From the NCBI RefSeq assembly GCF_000213175.1, contig NW_009799101.1:62001-126000 (forward strand): a stretch of 64,000 bases of DNA. Reading direction: 5' to 3'. Numbering within the stretch: position 1 is the stretch's first letter; each line of letters starts with the position of its first letter. Under the pieces are notes generated by a model, which was given only the letters and a program-made list of their open reading frames with translations, ran no database searches and was not told the DNA's origin. Below, piece by piece: positions 44,166 through 56,672 of this stretch. Position numbers and translations under genes: made by a program. The DNA comes from Neurospora tetrasperma FGSC 2508 (taxonomy: Eukaryota; Ascomycota; Sordariomycetes; Sordariales; Sordariaceae).

Positions 44166-45552
44166 ATGAAGTTCGCTGGGCATCATGGGGTGTTGCCCGT
44201 CTTGATTGGGGTTGCGGCGGCATCAAGATGTAAACCTCATCCTCCTTCGTCTTCTACGACCTTGATCACCACCCCGACCATCAGCTCAGTTTCGGTCAGC
44301 TCAATTCCAGCCAGCTCTGTCTTGGTCAGCTCAGCTCCGGCCAGCTCTGTCCTGTCCAGTTCGTCGATTCTCTCCAGCTCGATCCCCTCTAGCTCGTTGG
44401 TTCCCACGTGCGGCGGCGCTCAGTGTCTTGCCGCCATCACCACAGTCCCTAGCATTGGCGATGCCTTTTGCTCATCATGGCTATCCTGGACCCCTGCCAC
44501 GACCGTCGTCACCGAAGTTGAGACGGTCACTTCGACCCACACCAACTTGGAGACCGTGACGGCTGTGGTTACCTTGACGACGGCAACAGTCACCGAGTAA
44601 GTCTCTTGTGTTTTTGTTGTGACCCTATTCCATGCGCACGCACTCCTCTCTGTTTATGTTACCTGTAACTGACTCCCGTATCAAGAACCGCTGGCACGAC
44701 CACCTTGTTCCAAAAGCGCCAGCTGCCCTCCGCCGATCCAGCCGAGTCCATCTTCTCCGAATGCGATTCTGCCTCGGCGAGTGTTAGCAGCGCCTGCAGC
44801 TGCCATCTCGCTGGGTCTACCACCTCGACCGTGACTGTCACCGAAACAACCACCTCGACTGAAATTCCCAAGTACACTGTACGTGACCAATGTCCATACC
44901 TACTTACCTACCTTATCTCTCCCTCCCGTCTCTCTCTCCTCTTAAATCCATCCACACAGCGTACAATCATACTAACATAATATGCAAGGGCACCCTGACC
45001 ACGACCGAAACCACCAACGTGATCCAAACCGTCTCCGCCGAAGCCACCCGCGTCGTCCCCGCGCAGCCCATCCTCAACTCGGGCCTCGAGTCCTACCTCA
45101 CGACCGGGAACATCTCACCCTGGACCGACACCGTATCCACCACGGGCGGCACGTTGCAGATCATCAACGGCGTGAACCCATGCGTGAGCGCCGGCGACTG
45201 CGCCGGCGGGCAGGTCGTCATTCGCGTCTACCCCCCGACGAGTGGCGGCTACACGGCCATTCGGCAGACGTTCCTCGCCCGCCCCAACACGTCGTACAAT
45301 TTCAGCTTCATGTACCGCTGCCTCAACTACAACAACGGTGCCTACATGAGCGTCTGGTACGCCGGCCAGCTTGTGTCCAACGGCAACGTGCAGTGCAATA
45401 CTCCCGGTGCGCCGTTCGCACGTCCCAGAGTGGGCCCGTTTACGACGGACGAGACGGGCGTGGGAGAGATCGAGGTCAGGTTCCATAACCCCGGCGGGTT
45501 GCCTTACTTGTACATGTACGCGGATGCGTTTGAGGCGACCGTAGCTGTGTAG
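44166..45552 (+). CDS. Secreted Ser/Thr-rich protein with C-terminal beta-sandwich-like domain
   Basis: Three exons, 44166-44596, 44686-44878 and 44989-45552, join in phase (ACC GA|A ACC; TAC ACT|GGC ACC) to give 395 residues. The donors are GTAAGT and GTACGT, with branch points CTGAC and CTAAC. A short signal-like segment (VLPVLIGVAAAS) is followed by Ser-rich repeats (SSIPASSVLVSS...), Thr/Val-rich stretches (TVVTEVETVTSTHT), a Kex2-type site (FQKR|QLPS, about residue 153) and a Cys-containing segment. The C-terminal 170 residues (ILNSGLESYL ... SPW ... FMYRC ... YADAFE) have the pattern of a galactose-binding-like beta-sandwich, as in carbohydrate-binding modules of secreted fungal proteins. 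A wall or extracellular adhesive role is inference. No GPI signal is evident. Confidence 0.78.
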
Positions 45553-47337
45553 GTAGATGGTGAAGTTGAAGGGGATCGGGTCTGGTGTGGATAAATTTCC
45601 ATTACCTAAAGGTACCATAGTGTGTATACAATGGAGGTATTCTTTGGAGGAGGTAAATAGAAGAACTTGAAGTGGTGTATCCTTTTCTTGTATACGTGCA
45701 GTTGGGGGATTATACATTGGCTAGCTAGTATAGACGTGGTGTTAGTAATTTAGTGTAGACACAAGGGCAACCTTCGTATTCAACACTTTCAATAGAAGCT
45801 GACCAACGGAAACAAATGGCGTGATTGGAGACACCAGGACAGGAGTTGTGTAGGAGCGCACTCAGGTGCAGATCTTGAAGCAGGTAGGACCTTATTCTAG
45901 GACGATTTCAGAAATATAATGACGTCTTTGACCCTCAAGACACGGCCTGAGGAAGGGTAGGGTAGTGATGGAGCTCTCAAGATGACCTACAAAGAGATTG
46001 TAAGTTTACCACAGAAACAGAGTCCGAGTGTCCTGGTAGCATTCGAAGGTGAAGTATCGTAAAAAAAAAGACCATCGATGTTCTGTGTAACATGTCATTG
46101 GTCAGCCCTAGTTGTGGGCCCACAGACAGCGCCCTCAACCTTTCTATCGAATCCGACGGACGGCAAGCTCACATGCTGGACATCAGATGAGCCTGATGAG
46201 GCAGAGGAGGAAGAGCCAGGCTGCCCGCTGAGAAAAGGGGAGCATCAAGACTATGCGCATAGGATGATGAGTGAAAGAGCTCATAAGTAAAAAGTGGTAA
46301 AGGAGAAAAGCACCCTGGCTAAATAAAGCGGGTTGTGCAAAAAGGGCAAAAAAAACATACAACACCTGGGATTCGCTGGTCGTCACCGACCCAACTACTA
46401 GTCAGGCCCTCACTGGCTTATCTATGGGAGAGCGGACGGGATCCCGAGTTTTCCAGTGGGTATGGTTGTATGTGATATGGAGAGTGGTAAGTTGTGTTCA
46501 TATTGGATGTCTGGAGGGTGTAGAGACTGACAACAAGGAGATGATGCTCTGTTGGTCGGGGGAATGTCGTCCGATTTCCATGGGGAGAATTTCAGTTCCA
46601 CTTTTAGTCGCATGCCTACAGCAAGTAGGTCCGATCGATGGATGATCAAGCTATGGTAATTCAGTTTCGTGTCAACTGCACTTGGAGGGCAGTTAACTTG
46701 CTCTAGTCTTGAATGTTCATTCAATTCAACCCCTGTGGTACACTGGGCAGTATACTTGTAGACATTGTCACGACTGCCACCATGATGCATCGGCAAAAGA
46801 AATACCCCTAACACGGCGCACAAACGATTGCTAAGCATTGTTGATATCAAGTGCCAGCGCAAAAGGGTATCAATCGATCCGATAATGTCAGGAAAATCCA
46901 AGGTCACACCCAAGAGAAAAGTGTTGAGGATTTTTCCTGCAGCGAAGAAGGAAGTTGGGTTGGGAGAGTTGCAGCCAGTGGCACTTTGGCTGACCCCACT
47001 TGGCATTGTTGTCGTGCTAGCTTCGCAACTGTGGTCGGTTCGTTTCAGGGTTGCATGTGAAATCGTCCGTCTTCGGAAGCTCGTTTTTTTTTTTTTTTTT
47101 TCCTTTTTCTTTTTAGTTTGAAGGTTGCCGGCCCACGCGGTGAACATAGACTAGGGTACATAAAGCGAATGTCTCACAATCACAAGCCATAAAGCGGGTT
47201 TTGATACCTACCTCTAGGTACACATGGAAGGTCGGTCTGAAGACTGAGTGCCCTGGCAGTGAAAGTGTTCCGTGGTTTGATCTGCTTCCTTGTGAAGTGG
47301 AAGCGAGCCGGTGGATCCTAGGTCTTGCTCCAGATAA

Positions 47338-47398
47338 CCCCCGCCTGCCTGCCTGCCCCTGCCCCTCGAGTTGCCTGCCCGCTGCCGCTGCCCCCCCG
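47338..47398 (-). repeat. C-rich CCTG/CCCCTG tract (G-quadruplex capable on minus strand)
   Basis: Repeated CCTG and CCCCTG words flank a TCGAG core; the minus strand has at least four runs of three or more G within 60 nt. Structure formation is possible in principle only. Confidence 0.7.
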
Positions 47399-48331
47399 AA
47401 GTCGATGCGGATCTGGCCGATGAAGAATGTCAAATTGCAAGCAGACACGACGCTAAGACCCTTTGTGCATGGACTAGACAGGGGCTGCCATTTCCTATTG
47501 GTGCGAATTTGGGCGGTGAAAAGTCTGGGGCAGGCAAGGGCAAGGCCACCAAATTTGGAAACCGAGTTTTTCTTGTTTTGGGAATTGATGGTCGCCCGAC
47601 TCGAGAGGGTTTGAGACAACTTGTGAGCTGAAGCTGACGGCTCAACGGTGCTGCAGAATATCCGGGGAAGAGCTGAAAGATGGATATGTACTTAGGAGTG
47701 TAGTGGACATGTAAAGTCCAAAAAGAATTGGAGCTTGAGGAAAAAGAAGTGGAAAGGAATGCTTCTGTGGAAGAAAGGTACAAAGACCCAGCAAGAACCG
47801 CTCACCGCGCCATGGTTCGTTCGCTGGCAATCCTCCAGGGAAAAAAAAGCCAAACCGACTTTCAAAAAGGCCGATCTGCAGAACCCCTATCAGATTAGGC
47901 GCAAAGAGGATGAGCAACCCAAGGAAAAGTCTGGCCACTGCACCCCATTGGTTCCCCGCCAGTTGTCAACCCTTCACCTCTGCTTTCAATCCTCAATCCT
48001 CACCGCAGTGTAAAGTCCCTCCGTCTACACTACCGGTGAACCACCCATCAGACCAACAGAACCAAAATCACAAGCATTTCGTTTTCCCCTTCGTCTCCTA
48101 TTGGTGTCTTCGTCTCCCTTTTTTTTTGTTTTCGCCATTGGTCGCCTCCCCAGTCGAACTTCAAACCGCTCACCCCTCTCCTCGCTCCAGCCCGTCCTCT
48201 CCCGAATCTGGATCCTCCTGCCCGAACCCGCTCGTTTCGCTTTCGCTGGTGACGGTTGGTCAGTGTCAAAGATAAACCGCGCTAAGCATTTTCGCCTTGT
48301 GGATACCGTCTCCCAAACTGTCCCTGGGCCT

Positions 48332-48344
48332 GGGGGGGGGGGGG
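48332..48344 (+). repeat. Run of 13 G
   Basis: Uninterrupted G run directly followed by CCCC, about 625 bp upstream of the desaturase start codon. Length may be affected by sequencing. Confidence 0.9.
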
Positions 48345-48968
48345 CCCCTGAGGAGCCACCTATGTTACCCCCCCTTGCGAGTGAGGGGAAGGTCAAGCCA
48401 AGGACCCCAGGTATGGAGACCAAGAGATAAAATAAATAAAGCAAAAAAAATAAATTAGAAAAATCACCAATGAAGAAGGAAGAGAGGGCAAGAAACACTT
48501 CAACGAATGCGCACATGGGACAAAAAAAGGAGACGGGAAAAAAAAGGAGCGCCGAACGATATCGGGGCCGTGCAGGGTTGAAGATGGTACAAAAAAGAGG
48601 GAAAAAGGAGCTAGCGCAATGCCTGTTGTCTGGACAAGGCCCATTACACTAGGACGCAGCTTGCGTGCTGATTAGATAGACTAGCTCACGCAGATAGAAG
48701 GAGACCCCATAACTTTTTTTTTCCCCATCCCATCCCATCCACCACCCTTTTGGCCGTTCCGTCCCCAACTCCCTCTTCCTTTTTTTCTTCTTTCTTTTCT
48801 CCCGAGCCTCTTCGTTTTCCTCCCATCACCAATTTCTTTTTCTGAAAGAGGTGTGTCGAGTGTGAGTTGAACCTCAGGTCTTCTTCCACACTACCTCTAC
48901 CCTCCTCTTCCTACCCTCTTTCTTCACTTCTTGGATATCCTCAAGAAATATCACCACACCCAACAAAC

Positions 48969-50432
48969 ATGACGGTCACTACCCGCAGCCACAAGGCCGC
49001 GGCCGCCACCGAGCCCGAGGTTGTCAGCACCGGCGTTGACGCCGTCTCTGCTGCTGCTCCTCCCTCCTCCTCTTCTTCTAGCCAAAGGTCGGCCGAGCCC
49101 ATCGAATACCCCGACATCAAGACCATCCGCGACGCCATCCCCGACCACTGCTTCCGCCCGCGCGTCTGGATCTCCATGGCCTACTTCATCCGCGACTTCG
49201 CCATGGCCTTTGGCCTCGGCTACCTCGCCTGGCAGTACATCCCCCTGATCGCCTCCACCCCGCTCCGCTACGGCGCCTGGGCTCTGTACGGCTACCTCCA
49301 GGGTCTCGTCTGCACGGGCATCTGGATTCTGGCGCACGAGTGCGGCCACGGCGCCTTCTCGAGGCACACGTGGTTCAACAACGTGATGGGGTGGATTGGC
49401 CACTCCTTCCTCTTGGTCCCTTACTTCAGCTGGAAGTTCAGCCACCATCGCCACCATCGCTTCACCGGCCACATGGAGAAGGACATGGCGTTTGTGCCTG
49501 CCACCGAGGCTGACCGCAACCAGAGGAAGCTGGCCAACTTGTACATGGATAAGGAGACGGCCGAGATGTTTGAGGATGTGCCCATTGTCCAGCTCGTCAA
49601 GCTCATCGCCCACCAGCTGGCCGGCTGGCAGATGTACTTGCTCTTCAACGTCTCGGCCGGTAAGGGCAGCAAGCAGTGGGAGACTGGCAAGGGCGGCATG
49701 GGCTGGTTGAGGGTTAGCCACTTTGAGCCTTCCTCTGCTGTGTTCCGCAACTCCGAGGCCATCTACATTGCCCTGTCCGATCTTGGTCTCATGATCATGG
49801 GCTATATCCTCTACCAGGCCGCGCAGGTTGTTGGCTGGCAGATGGTTGGTTTGCTGTACTTCCAGCAGTACTTCTGGGTTCACCACTGGTTGGGTAAGTT
49901 GTCTCTCGCTCCTTTCGCCTCTGTCTGGTGGTTCCTGTGATCTTTGTGGAATTAGCAGCTAATTCTCGCTCCCTCTCAAAACAGTCGCCATCACTTACCT
50001 CCACCACACCCACGAGGAAGTCCACCACTTTGACGCCGACTCGTGGACCTTCGTCAAGGGCGCTCTCGCCACCGTCGACCGCGATTTCGGCTTCATTGGC
50101 AAGCACCTCTTCCACAACATTATCGACCACCACGTCGTCCACCACTTGTTCCCGTAAGTTTTTTTAGATGTCCCCTGCTATTTTCTCATTCAAAACCATC
50201 CCCTCAATGTCCCTCGCTAACGCCTCAAATCCCGCACAGTCGCATCCCCTTCTACTACGCCGAAGAAGCCACCAACTCGATCCGCCCCATGCTCGGCCCC
50301 CTCTACCACCGCGACGACCGCTCCTTCATGGGCCAGCTGTGGTACAACTTCACCCACTGCAAGTGGGTCGTTCCGGACCCCCAGGTCCCCGGCGCGCTTA
50401 TTTGGGCGCACACCGTTCAGAGCACCCAGTAA
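48969..50432 (+). CDS. Delta-12 (oleate) fatty acid desaturase
   Basis: Three exons, 48969-49893, 49985-50153 and 50240-50432, join in phase (TTG G|TC GCC; CC|T CGC) to give 428 residues. Donors are both GTAAGT, acceptors ACAG. The three di-iron histidine boxes are present: HECGH (about residue 119), HHRHH (about 159; SHHRHHRFTGH) and HVVHH (about 360, exon 2). Hydrophobic segments flank them as in integral ER membrane desaturases (for example FAMAFGLGYLAWQYIP and LSDLGLMIMGYILY). The enzyme puts a second double bond into oleate to make linoleate, using cytochrome b5. The first 40 residues are a Ser/Ala-rich cytosolic extension. Delta-12 rather than omega-3 specificity is the better guess from the overall sequence (EYPDIKTIRDAIPDHCF), but the two are close relatives. 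Confidence 0.9.
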
Positions 50433-52355
50433 GCAGTTCTTTTCTGCTTCCTGGGGCACTCTGAGGAGGCTACCTACCTACCTAGGTACTCGAGTGCTGG
50501 CTGCTGCCCTGGTTTAGTGCTACCTACTTCGGTAGCTCTGACCGGTACCAGAAGAACGATGTTGGAAAAAAAGGGAGAAAGACAGGAAGAAAGGGAAAAC
50601 ATAAGAAATCTCAACTCTTCTTCATGATTGATGGATCGATTGATGGATCTGCACACGTTTTGATTGGTTCGGTCGGTCAAAAGGCGCAAACGGTTACCCT
50701 TGAAAGGCCTGGATACCTAGGTACCTGGAATTTTTTCATCAAACAAATGATAGACGAGAGAGAGTCTGGTTCAAAGTATGGTAGATCTGGAAGCTATTAG
50801 ACTTACTAGAGCTATAGATAGACAAAGAGGATAGAGCGAGGGTATGTGTGTGTAGAGGTCGAGATGCATCATAGAAGGGAGGGCATGCATGCATGCATGA
50901 AAGAAGAACCAAAAAAATGATACCCACCATAAACATCCAGAGCTTCTCTATTGAGGTGTTTCCCTGTGTGTCCTGCGAGGAATGGTCTGATTGGCGTGAA
51001 GATGAACAGCCCCAGAAGCTGCGCTCGAAGGGTGAAAGCTGGTTGAGATCACCTGCGGCTAGCCAATCATATCAAAATATGTTCAACATGTCTCGCTCGA
51101 CGAAAGAAGGGTTCGAAAATAGTCTACTCACCTCATCTTGACAAAATTCGGAAACATCTCATATCACCACCCAACAGCAGCAGTGCCCGGAACCGCACCA
51201 CATAAACAAAGAACCAAACATCAAAGTCGTATTTTCATCTACTTACTACCTACCAACTTTCCCACTACCAATCAAAGTTGCCATGTTCATCGATACCTAT
51301 CCATCATGTCCACAATCCTCCCTCCTCCCATCAGTGCGAACGATCGTCCTATCAATTTTCCCCCCAACCGACAGGACAGTCTGATCAACACCGAACCCTT
51401 TTGTACTTTGCTTGCTTGCTAAGTTACCGTAAGAAAGTGGTGGAACTTGCAATCTAGGTTTCCAAAGAATAACTCAACACATTCTCGAACCATTCGATCC
51501 CGATCCGATCTGGTGCTGTTCCAAGTCAACCATAAGGGTAAAAAAAAGACCTTTTTTTCCGTTTTTCTCCACATGGCCTTTTTTTGTTTTTCGTCATTTT
51601 TGTTTTTTTCCCATTCTTTCCTTCCTCTTGTCTGTTTAAACTCTCTTTTCGGTTTTCAGCTCCTTTTCCCGTCTTCGCTCAACACGCCCAAAAACCGTTC
51701 AAAAGCAGCCTCACTAAAGTGCCTGTCTGTCTCGCCATGTTCTCGCCGTCCTATCAGAACCAGATAGGCCCACGCATTGTCCTTCATCTCACAACAAGAA
51801 AAAAAAAGAGAAGATATGGACAAAAGAAAGGGACATAAAAGAAAGGAGGAAAACACACCGCTCTCAAAAAGTCCTGATCCTTGAAAATGACAAAATAATA
51901 AACATAACCCACGGATCGCTTGTCGCGCGGTATCTCGTCAAGTAATGGCTGTACAAGAATGCACACGAAACCTAAGCCGAAAAGAGCCAGAGTACCAGAA
52001 AAACCACATGACCAAACCAAAAACGCCGTCATTGCCACATTAGATGTCTCTTGAAGATTTCATCAATGTCATCCTTGTGGCCTCCCAACAATCCCAGTTC
52101 CATCCCCCATCCCCCATGACCCATTTCGACCACAAGCCCCTTTCCTAAGCCTGTCCGGCCTCCCAGATCGTTTCCCAGTGTCGACTCGTATTTGTCCTGT
52201 TGACCGTCGAATCTTGTTGAAACGTAATAAAAGTTGCTCCCGTAATGATAAAGTTGGATGTGGACGCTCATGAGAGCATGTATGCCGGAACAGTATTTGC
52301 CGTGATAGATATGAAAATGTAGCAAACGGTGTCTGATGTTGTCATTGTCAACAGT
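50433..52355. other. Convergent intergenic DNA
   Basis: 1.9 kb between the convergent stops of the desaturase and the zinc-finger gene. It has a TACCTA cluster at 50470-50490, a (GCAT)n repeat at 50883-50899 and T-rich runs at 51550-51625. No frame has codon bias. It presumably contains long 3' UTRs. Confidence 0.5.
50883..50899. repeat. (GCAT)4 simple repeat
   Basis: Four tandem GCAT units, palindromic as a whole, in intergenic DNA. Confidence 0.9.
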
Positions 52356-55300
52356 TTATTCCATGACCGCAACGGACTTCTCAGCGCGCGCGCGCATGTG
52401 ATCCGCATGGGTTTCGAGACAAGAGGAGATCAGACGGGTTACTAAGAGTTGATTAGCGTTTGCTTTCTCAATTGCGTCTGGCGGGAAATAAAACTTACCC
52501 GGCCACACAGCGCCCTTGTCAATGAGATACGCCGTGATCCGCAGAATCTTTGCCGCATAACCCATATGATCATCCCGCTGACCATTGTTGACATTGTTGA
52601 GACCATCGCCATTGAGACCATGAGACGTCTGGTCCGCATTCATCTTGAGCTCCGCCCGCTGGATTATCTCTTGAATCTTACCCAACAGCTTGATGTCATC
52701 GTCTTCCAGGAGAACTACCGCGGGCACTTCTTTTAGGTCGACATCGTCCCGACCAAGAATCCCCAGGTATCGCCCAACGCGGTCTTGCAGCGTGGCAACC
52801 CACTCAGCCAGAACCTGTGCGCAATCAAACGTGCAGATGGCTGACTGCACAGGCAGCTCGCGAGCGGTCGCATCGGCAAACGTTACATTGAACTTGTCCG
52901 CATTGAGCAACGAATCAGCCGCAATGAAACCTGCCTTTCGGAGATGGCGTTCTCTCCGTGGATCGGACCTGTTGTTCGTAATAGCAAGTGGCGACTGGCC
53001 GAGGTTCAGATTGGAAAAGGCTTCAGGCCTGGCGGTATTCGCGTCTTCTGGTGCAAGATTGATAGCGATGGGGGTCTGCTCTGCATGTTGGACTATCTCA
53101 GAGCCGCGAGCCAGCTCCTCTGCCATGCCATCCCAATCCCGCTGCCAAAACTTCTCCTTGACGCGAGAAAAGTTAACGTAGAGACGGACGTAGGCAAGAT
53201 CAAGCAACGGAATGGCATCAGCGGCAAGCGGCCCCTTACCAAACGGATTTGGACGCTCTGGGCTATGGTGGGAATTGCTCTCCCATACGGCTTTCCACGC
53301 GCGAAGAGCTGGCTCAATGTGTCGATGCATCTTTTCAGTCTCTTCATTCGTCCAAACCTTGTTGTGGTGGCGTTGGCGAGTTTCCCAGATGTAGTTGTGC
53401 AGGGCATTGATAAGAATAAGACAACCAAACGTGCTTGGCTTCGGAAGGTTAGTGGTGGAAAAATCGTTGCCGTCCGCCAACCTTGAAGCCACTTTCTGTC
53501 TCTGGAGGAGTGCCCCCAGGGCCTCGTGAAACATCATCCGGTTATGGTTTGCGGCCGCGACGCCACCCTGAGCATGAAAGATTTGACTGGAATCCGCAGC
53601 AAAGAACTCTTCATCACATGGGAGGTCGAGGAAGATTTCGGAGTTGGTCAAGGCTGGCGTGTGGTTATAAGCGGATACCACGAGGCTAGAAAGAATAAAC
53701 ACGGTATAGAGCGTCCGCTTCCTCTCCTCCATGGACTTCCAGCGGAGCCATTCCACCTCTGCCGCGTTCCAGCTTACATCCATATCCATCGTATCGATAT
53801 CGACGCTGGGCTCGATCCTGATCGGGTTCAGCAGCTCAGCTCCTTGGGCCAGACTTACCAGCGCGGCAGCGTGGGTTGACGCAATTTCGCCGGAACGCTT
53901 GTCGCCGCAATTGTGGCCGTAAATGACGTTGAGGAGCATGGCTTGAACAAGCCAGACGGGCGTCTCTACCGGGTTTTCCTGCTGCTGTAACGTATGCTCC
54001 GACATGGACGGTCGTCGGAAATCTGCCTTCCTAACGTTTGCTTTTCTTCTCTCATCAAGGTATAATTGGATCATCTTTTTCGCCATACCGAACAAATCCA
54101 TCGATATCTGCTGCTCCATCTCGTAGAGGGCACCGATCGCCGCCATTGAAAGGAGAAGGCAGCCGCTTCCGCCAATACCGTTATCCTGTCCGTTAACCGG
54201 GAGCGTGGGAACGTCGAACGAGAGTGTCGGTATGTGGAGGAACGGCAGATGTGGGTGGAAATATCGCAGATAAGCACTGACGTATCGTTGGAGATCGTGG
54301 GTGTTCGGGAGGGTGTTGGGGAGCTCGGTGCTGGTGGTTGTCGTCGGCGATTGTGTCGGCAACGGGGAGCTGCTGGTTGTCGCGTACGAGTATCTTCGAG
54401 CTCCGAACTGGGAAGCCTGGGAGGCCGTCAGGGCACCTAGGATGGCATGTCTTGTTGAATCAGTGATTGTCGAGACGGGTAAGGTGCCATGAGTACTACC
54501 ATTCATGGACGACGGCGTCTCCGGGCCGGCACCGAAATTGTTCAGTGCATTGTTCATGTTTTGACCATTGAGGCCCGAGAATATGTTGGGACTTAGCGAG
54601 TTCATTGAGGACGGTGGTGTCGAAAAGTAGGCATCGCCCATATTCTTGCTGGATGGAGCGGGCTGCGGCGAAAGGGGGATCCCGGTCAAGAGATCGGGGA
54701 ATACGGTGTTGCCCATGTCGCCGAGAGAAAACGAGTTGGGTATTTGCGGGGGCCCCATTATACTGCCCTGCCAGATCGAGCTCGTCTCCACAGCGGGAGC
54801 GCGGTGGTTCGATCCATCCACCATTACGTCGCTGATGCCGCTCTGGCTGGCAGTGCTAATGGCCGAAGGCGAGGATCGGTCAATGACATGGTCGTGAAGA
54901 TCGTTGTTGAAGGACATTTGCTGGTCAAAACCTTGTAGCCAGTCAAAGTTATCATCCAGATGCTGGCCGCCTGTCATATCAGGAAGCCCGTGTGGAAAGG
55001 GAGACAAGGGGTCTACGCCCATCAGGTTCGGCGAATCACTGTAATGAAGTGCATTGGGGTTGATGGTCGAGGCCGGGCTAAACAGCATCGAGGGGTCCCC
55101 GAAGTCGAACTCTGGGTTGAAGGGCATGATGGGAGCTGTCCTCAAGCCCGTAGAGAAGTCCATGCCGTTCATGGTATGAGTCTCCAGTTTGGGGAGTCCG
55201 TGAGGAACCCCGCGCTGCACCATGGCGTTGGCCATGCCGGTATAAGCGTGATGATCAAAGTTGTGGTGAGGGAAGCCAGCCAAGCTGGGATGTCGGCTGT

Positions 55301-56107
55301 GTTGTGGTGGCATAGCCCTGGCCGCCTGAGCATTGGCCGCAGCGATCAACTGCATTGTCGTAGTGTCGACGTGACTAATGGTGTTTGCTCGAGGCCGCAT
55401 GGCAGCAGTGACTGCTGCTTGGGCGGCAGCATTGGGGCCAGGGCCAGCGACGCTATTCTTGCGGACCCGGTTGTTACCACCGGCCATAGGCGCGCTCGTG
55501 CTCTCGCGACGATTGCGAGGACGCGACGATGGGGTGGTAGTCTGATGTAGCTTCTGCTGGTGCCTCAACAACAGATCTCTGCGGGCAAAGCATCTTGCGC
55601 AATCTGGGCACTCGAAGGGCTTTTCTTTGGTATGGGATCGCTCATGGCGCTTGAGGTGTTCCAGACGGGCAAAGGACCGCTGGCATGTTCCGCAGACGTG
55701 AGGCCGGGGTTTGTCTGTCTTGGGTGGAGGGAAGTTGTTGGCAGGAGCAGCGGGGACTTGGGTATTCACTGTGATGGTCGCGGCTTTCAAAGTCAGCCAT
55801 TCATGGTCAGCCAAGCAGCTCAAGGTCCAAGAGGAATGGGAAGACCACGCGACGATTGATGGTCATTGACAGGGCTCGAGGAAAGCATGGAAGTGGGCAG
55901 CAATGGATAAGGCGATCCCGCGGAGGGGTGCTAAGCAAAGTAGTAAAGCAGCAAAGCAGCAGAGGGGCATGTATTGGGCATACCAGGGTCATCACCAGCA
56001 ACGGGAGGTTTCCCACTGGTCGGCGACGGGGATGCCGACGTTGTCGAGTTGTTGGACATGTTGGTGTCGACCTCGAGCTTGCCGGCGGGGTCGCTCGAGA
56101 GAGGCAT
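52356..56107 (-). CDS. ADR1-type C2H2 zinc-finger transcription factor with fungal_trans domain
   Basis: Exons 56107-55984 and 55783-52356 join in phase (CCT G|CC GCG) to give 1183 residues. The first intron has donor GTATGC, branch GCTGAC and acceptor AAAG. The N-terminal exon ([16 protein letters not shown] ... [11 protein letters not shown]) is the family-typical start. Two adjacent C2H2 fingers (about residues 67-118: [21 protein letters not shown] and [22 protein letters not shown], with the TKEKPFE linker) closely match the ADR1 pair, which contacts DNA with the RLEHLKR and RRDLLLR helices. A disordered middle is followed by a fungal-specific transcription factor domain (about 540-850, [15 protein letters not shown]). 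It is nuclear; target genes unknown. A second intron (52495-52439) with good signals may be removed without changing frame, giving 1164 residues. Confidence 0.88.
52439..52495 (-). other. Candidate 57-nt in-frame retained intron (exitron)
   Basis: On the minus strand, GTAAGT follows TGG CCG G, and TTAG precedes TA ACC CGT, with a CTAAT branch-like word 12 nt upstream of the acceptor. The length is 19 codons with no stop, so both spliced and retained forms keep the frame. The 19 codons encode [19 protein letters not shown]. Confidence 0.5.
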
Positions 56108-56538
56108 TGTGTGTGGTAAAGAGGAAGAAGGGGAAAGGGCAATACAGGATCAATTGAAAGCTTGTTGGTAGTATGATGGATCAAACAAGCTTTGTGCGGG
56201 TGGCACGGAAAGAATCGAGGCGACAAATGCTAGGTTGTTGTTTGGGTTGTTGTCAAAGGGAAGAGCAGCGAAGCTCAGTCGGCTGTAGAAGAGGGCTGGG
56301 GGACGCTGTTTTGGTTCAGGTACCGCCCGACAGATACAGCAGCGTATAGCCGATGACAGGCGAGATCGATGGGTACCTAATCGTCTGGTATTTGGATATC
56401 GTACGGCAGAATAATCTCGTCCGATTGAAGTGGGCAGTTATTTGGGAGATCTGACCGCGGGCTGTAGCTTTGACGACGACGATGGGAGTTGCTAGTAGTA
56501 GAGATGGTTGTGGTGGGGATTGATTGAGGTGGGCGTCT

Positions 56539-56580
56539 TGATGGTGGTGGTGGTGGCGGCGGCGGTGGTAGTGGTGGTCC
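56539..56580 (+). repeat. GGT/GGC trinucleotide repeat in zinc-finger gene upstream region
   Basis: About a dozen GGT or GGC units, about 430 bp upstream of the zinc-finger gene start codon. Confidence 0.8.
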
Positions 56581-56640
56581 GAGAGAATAACAGTACAGCG
56601 CCCCGAATCAGCGGCAGCATGCTAGGGATTCCGACGACAT

Positions 56641-56672
56641 CAACAACAGCAATAACAACAACAACAACAAAA
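56641..56672 (+). repeat. (AAC)n repeat
   Basis: Imperfect AAC units with one AAT and one AGC, about 530 bp upstream of the zinc-finger gene start. Confidence 0.8.

Larger units (their letters stand above)
45553..48968. promoter_or_regulatory. 3.4-kb upstream region of the desaturase gene
   Basis: No supported gene. Several open frames (for example 46422-47147 on the minus strand) lack codon bias and motifs. It contains a T tract (about 47086-47114), a C-rich stretch at 47338-47398 made of CCTG/CCCCTG units, a run of 13 G at 48332-48344 and a pyrimidine-rich leader from 48710 to the start codon. Length and composition suggest a large promoter and leader, perhaps with a 5' UTR intron I cannot place. 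Confidence 0.5.

Noticed and set aside
46422-47147. 241-codon open frame on the minus strand upstream of the desaturase
   Set aside because: It begins with a Lys run from a T tract, has random third positions, no domain and no splice context.
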